64,000 nucleotides of DNA from Thermogemmatispora tikiterensis (lineage in GTDB: Bacteria > Chloroflexota > Ktedonobacteria > Ktedonobacterales > Ktedonobacteraceae). Under the pieces are notes generated by a model. It had not been told where the DNA came from. It did not search any database and worked only from the letters and a program-made list of their open reading frames with translations. Location of the stretch: NCBI RefSeq assembly GCF_003268475.1, contig NZ_MCIF01000002.1, positions 1,302,629-1,366,628 on the forward strand. The letters are read 5' to 3'. Position 1 is the first letter of the stretch, and each line of letters starts with the position of its first letter. Below, piece after piece: positions 63,531 through 64,000 of the stretch. The position numbers and the translations under genes were made by a program.

Positions 63531-64000
63531 GCCAGTTGAGGCAGGAAGCCAGCAGGGGCCTCAGCCATTGCTAGAGCTGCGGGGGGTGAGCAAGTTCTTC
63601 GATGGGCTACCCGCCGTCAAGCAGCTCGACTTTGCCGTCCGACACGGCGAGATTGTCGGCATTATTGGCCCCAATGGAGCCGGCAAGACCACGATGATCG
63701 GGCTAATCAGCGGCTCGCTGCCCTTGAGCAGCGGACAGATTCGCTACCGCGGTCTGGATATCAGTCGTTTGCCCCCTCACCGACGGGCCTACTTGGGTAT
63801 TGCCCGCACTTTTCAGGTGACTCAGCCGTTCAAGGGGCTGAGTGTGCGCGAAAACGTCATGATCGGCGCCCTCTTCGGACGCCGTGGCCTGAAACAGGCC
63901 GCCGCGCGCGAGGCTGCTGATGCTGTGCTGGAGCGCGTCGGTCTGGCAGCCAAGGCTCACTTCCGGGCGGATCAGCTCACGGTTGCCGATCGCAAGCGGC
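63496..64000 (+). CDS. Branched-chain amino acid ABC transporter ATPase (LivG-like), partial
   Basis: The first 168 residues of an ABC ATPase, cut by the window end. The start is a GTG at 63496 within the LivM coding end, with AAGGAG 6 nt before it. The ABC fold is clear: LLELRGVSKFFDGLPAVKQLDFAV, Walker A GPNGAGKT, the Q-loop in ARTFQVTQPFKGLSVRENVMIG, and the helical region to about residue 165; signature and Walker B lie outside. It energises import by the Liv permeases. A LivF gene probably follows. Confidence 0.92.
   Translation, partial: MSDVLSPPTASEPVEAGSQQGPQPLLELRGVSKFFDGLPAVKQLDFAVRHGEIVGIIGPNGAGKTTMIGLISGSLPLSSGQIRYRGLDISRLPPHRRAYLGIARTFQVTQPFKGLSVRENVMIGALFGRRGLKQAAAREAADAVLERVGLAAKAHFRADQLTVADRKR

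Overview
The window is high-GC bacterial chromosome. It has no rRNA or tRNA that I can recognise, no CRISPR array and no insertion sequence. Several traits together suggest a Ktedonobacteria-type Chloroflexota, perhaps close to Thermogemmatispora: a very large membrane Ser/Thr kinase fused to signalling and beta-helix modules, a SARP/BTAD regulator with ATPase and TPR parts, secreted glucoamylase and chitinases with Thr/Pro linkers, a CotA-like multicopper oxidase, and many MFS exporters. The assignment is inference from gene content; no marker gene is present.

Layout. 1-8.1 kb: the tail of an FtsX-type permease, a 14-helix MFS exporter, a cytidylate-kinase-like protein and a 1510-residue kinase/TIR-like/nSTAND/transmembrane/beta-helix protein. 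8.5-13.7 kb: secreted GH15 glucoamylase with CBM25, then a Tat-exported multicopper oxidase. 14.4-17.9 kb: ureohydrolase, cyclase-family hydrolase, GNAT and VOC proteins. 18.5-21.9 kb: SARP-type regulator. 22.2-34.7 kb: a surface-polysaccharide region (stand-alone MshEN-like protein, DegT aminotransferase, Gfo/Idh oxidoreductase, polysaccharide deacetylase, two orphan response regulators, FemAB-like transferase, GT4, flavoprotein, ATP-grasp ligase). 35.1-38.9 kb: two secreted GH18 chitinases; the first has a strong sigma70-like promoter and a possible DasR-like operator. 39-49.7 kb: exopolysaccharide assembly (PIG-L deacetylase, hexapeptide acyltransferase, Wzz, CpsD-like ATPase, a 43-residue membrane protein, O-antigen ligase/polymerase, GT2, GT4, initiating sugar-phosphate transferase, CapA). 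49.8-58 kb: MFS transporters, a GCS2-type ligase, dienelactone hydrolase and a cation/proton antiporter. 58.1-59.6 kb: cobS-cobU. 60-64 kb: a branched-chain amino acid (Liv) ABC transporter that runs off the window.

The best-supported special feature is a fluoride riboswitch at about 55.21-55.34 kb. A complete aptamer with its pseudoknot is followed by an overlapping, mutually exclusive intrinsic terminator, directly in front of a CPA2-type cation/proton antiporter gene. This predicts a fluoride-induced transcriptional ON switch. The aptamer carries an extra hairpin in the junction between its first two stems.

The other item most worth pursuing is the kinase/TIR-like/nSTAND/beta-helix fusion. 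Most gene ends between convergent genes carry strong hairpins, often without a U-tract. Start codons were chosen mainly by Shine-Dalgarno spacing and often differ from the longest open frame.
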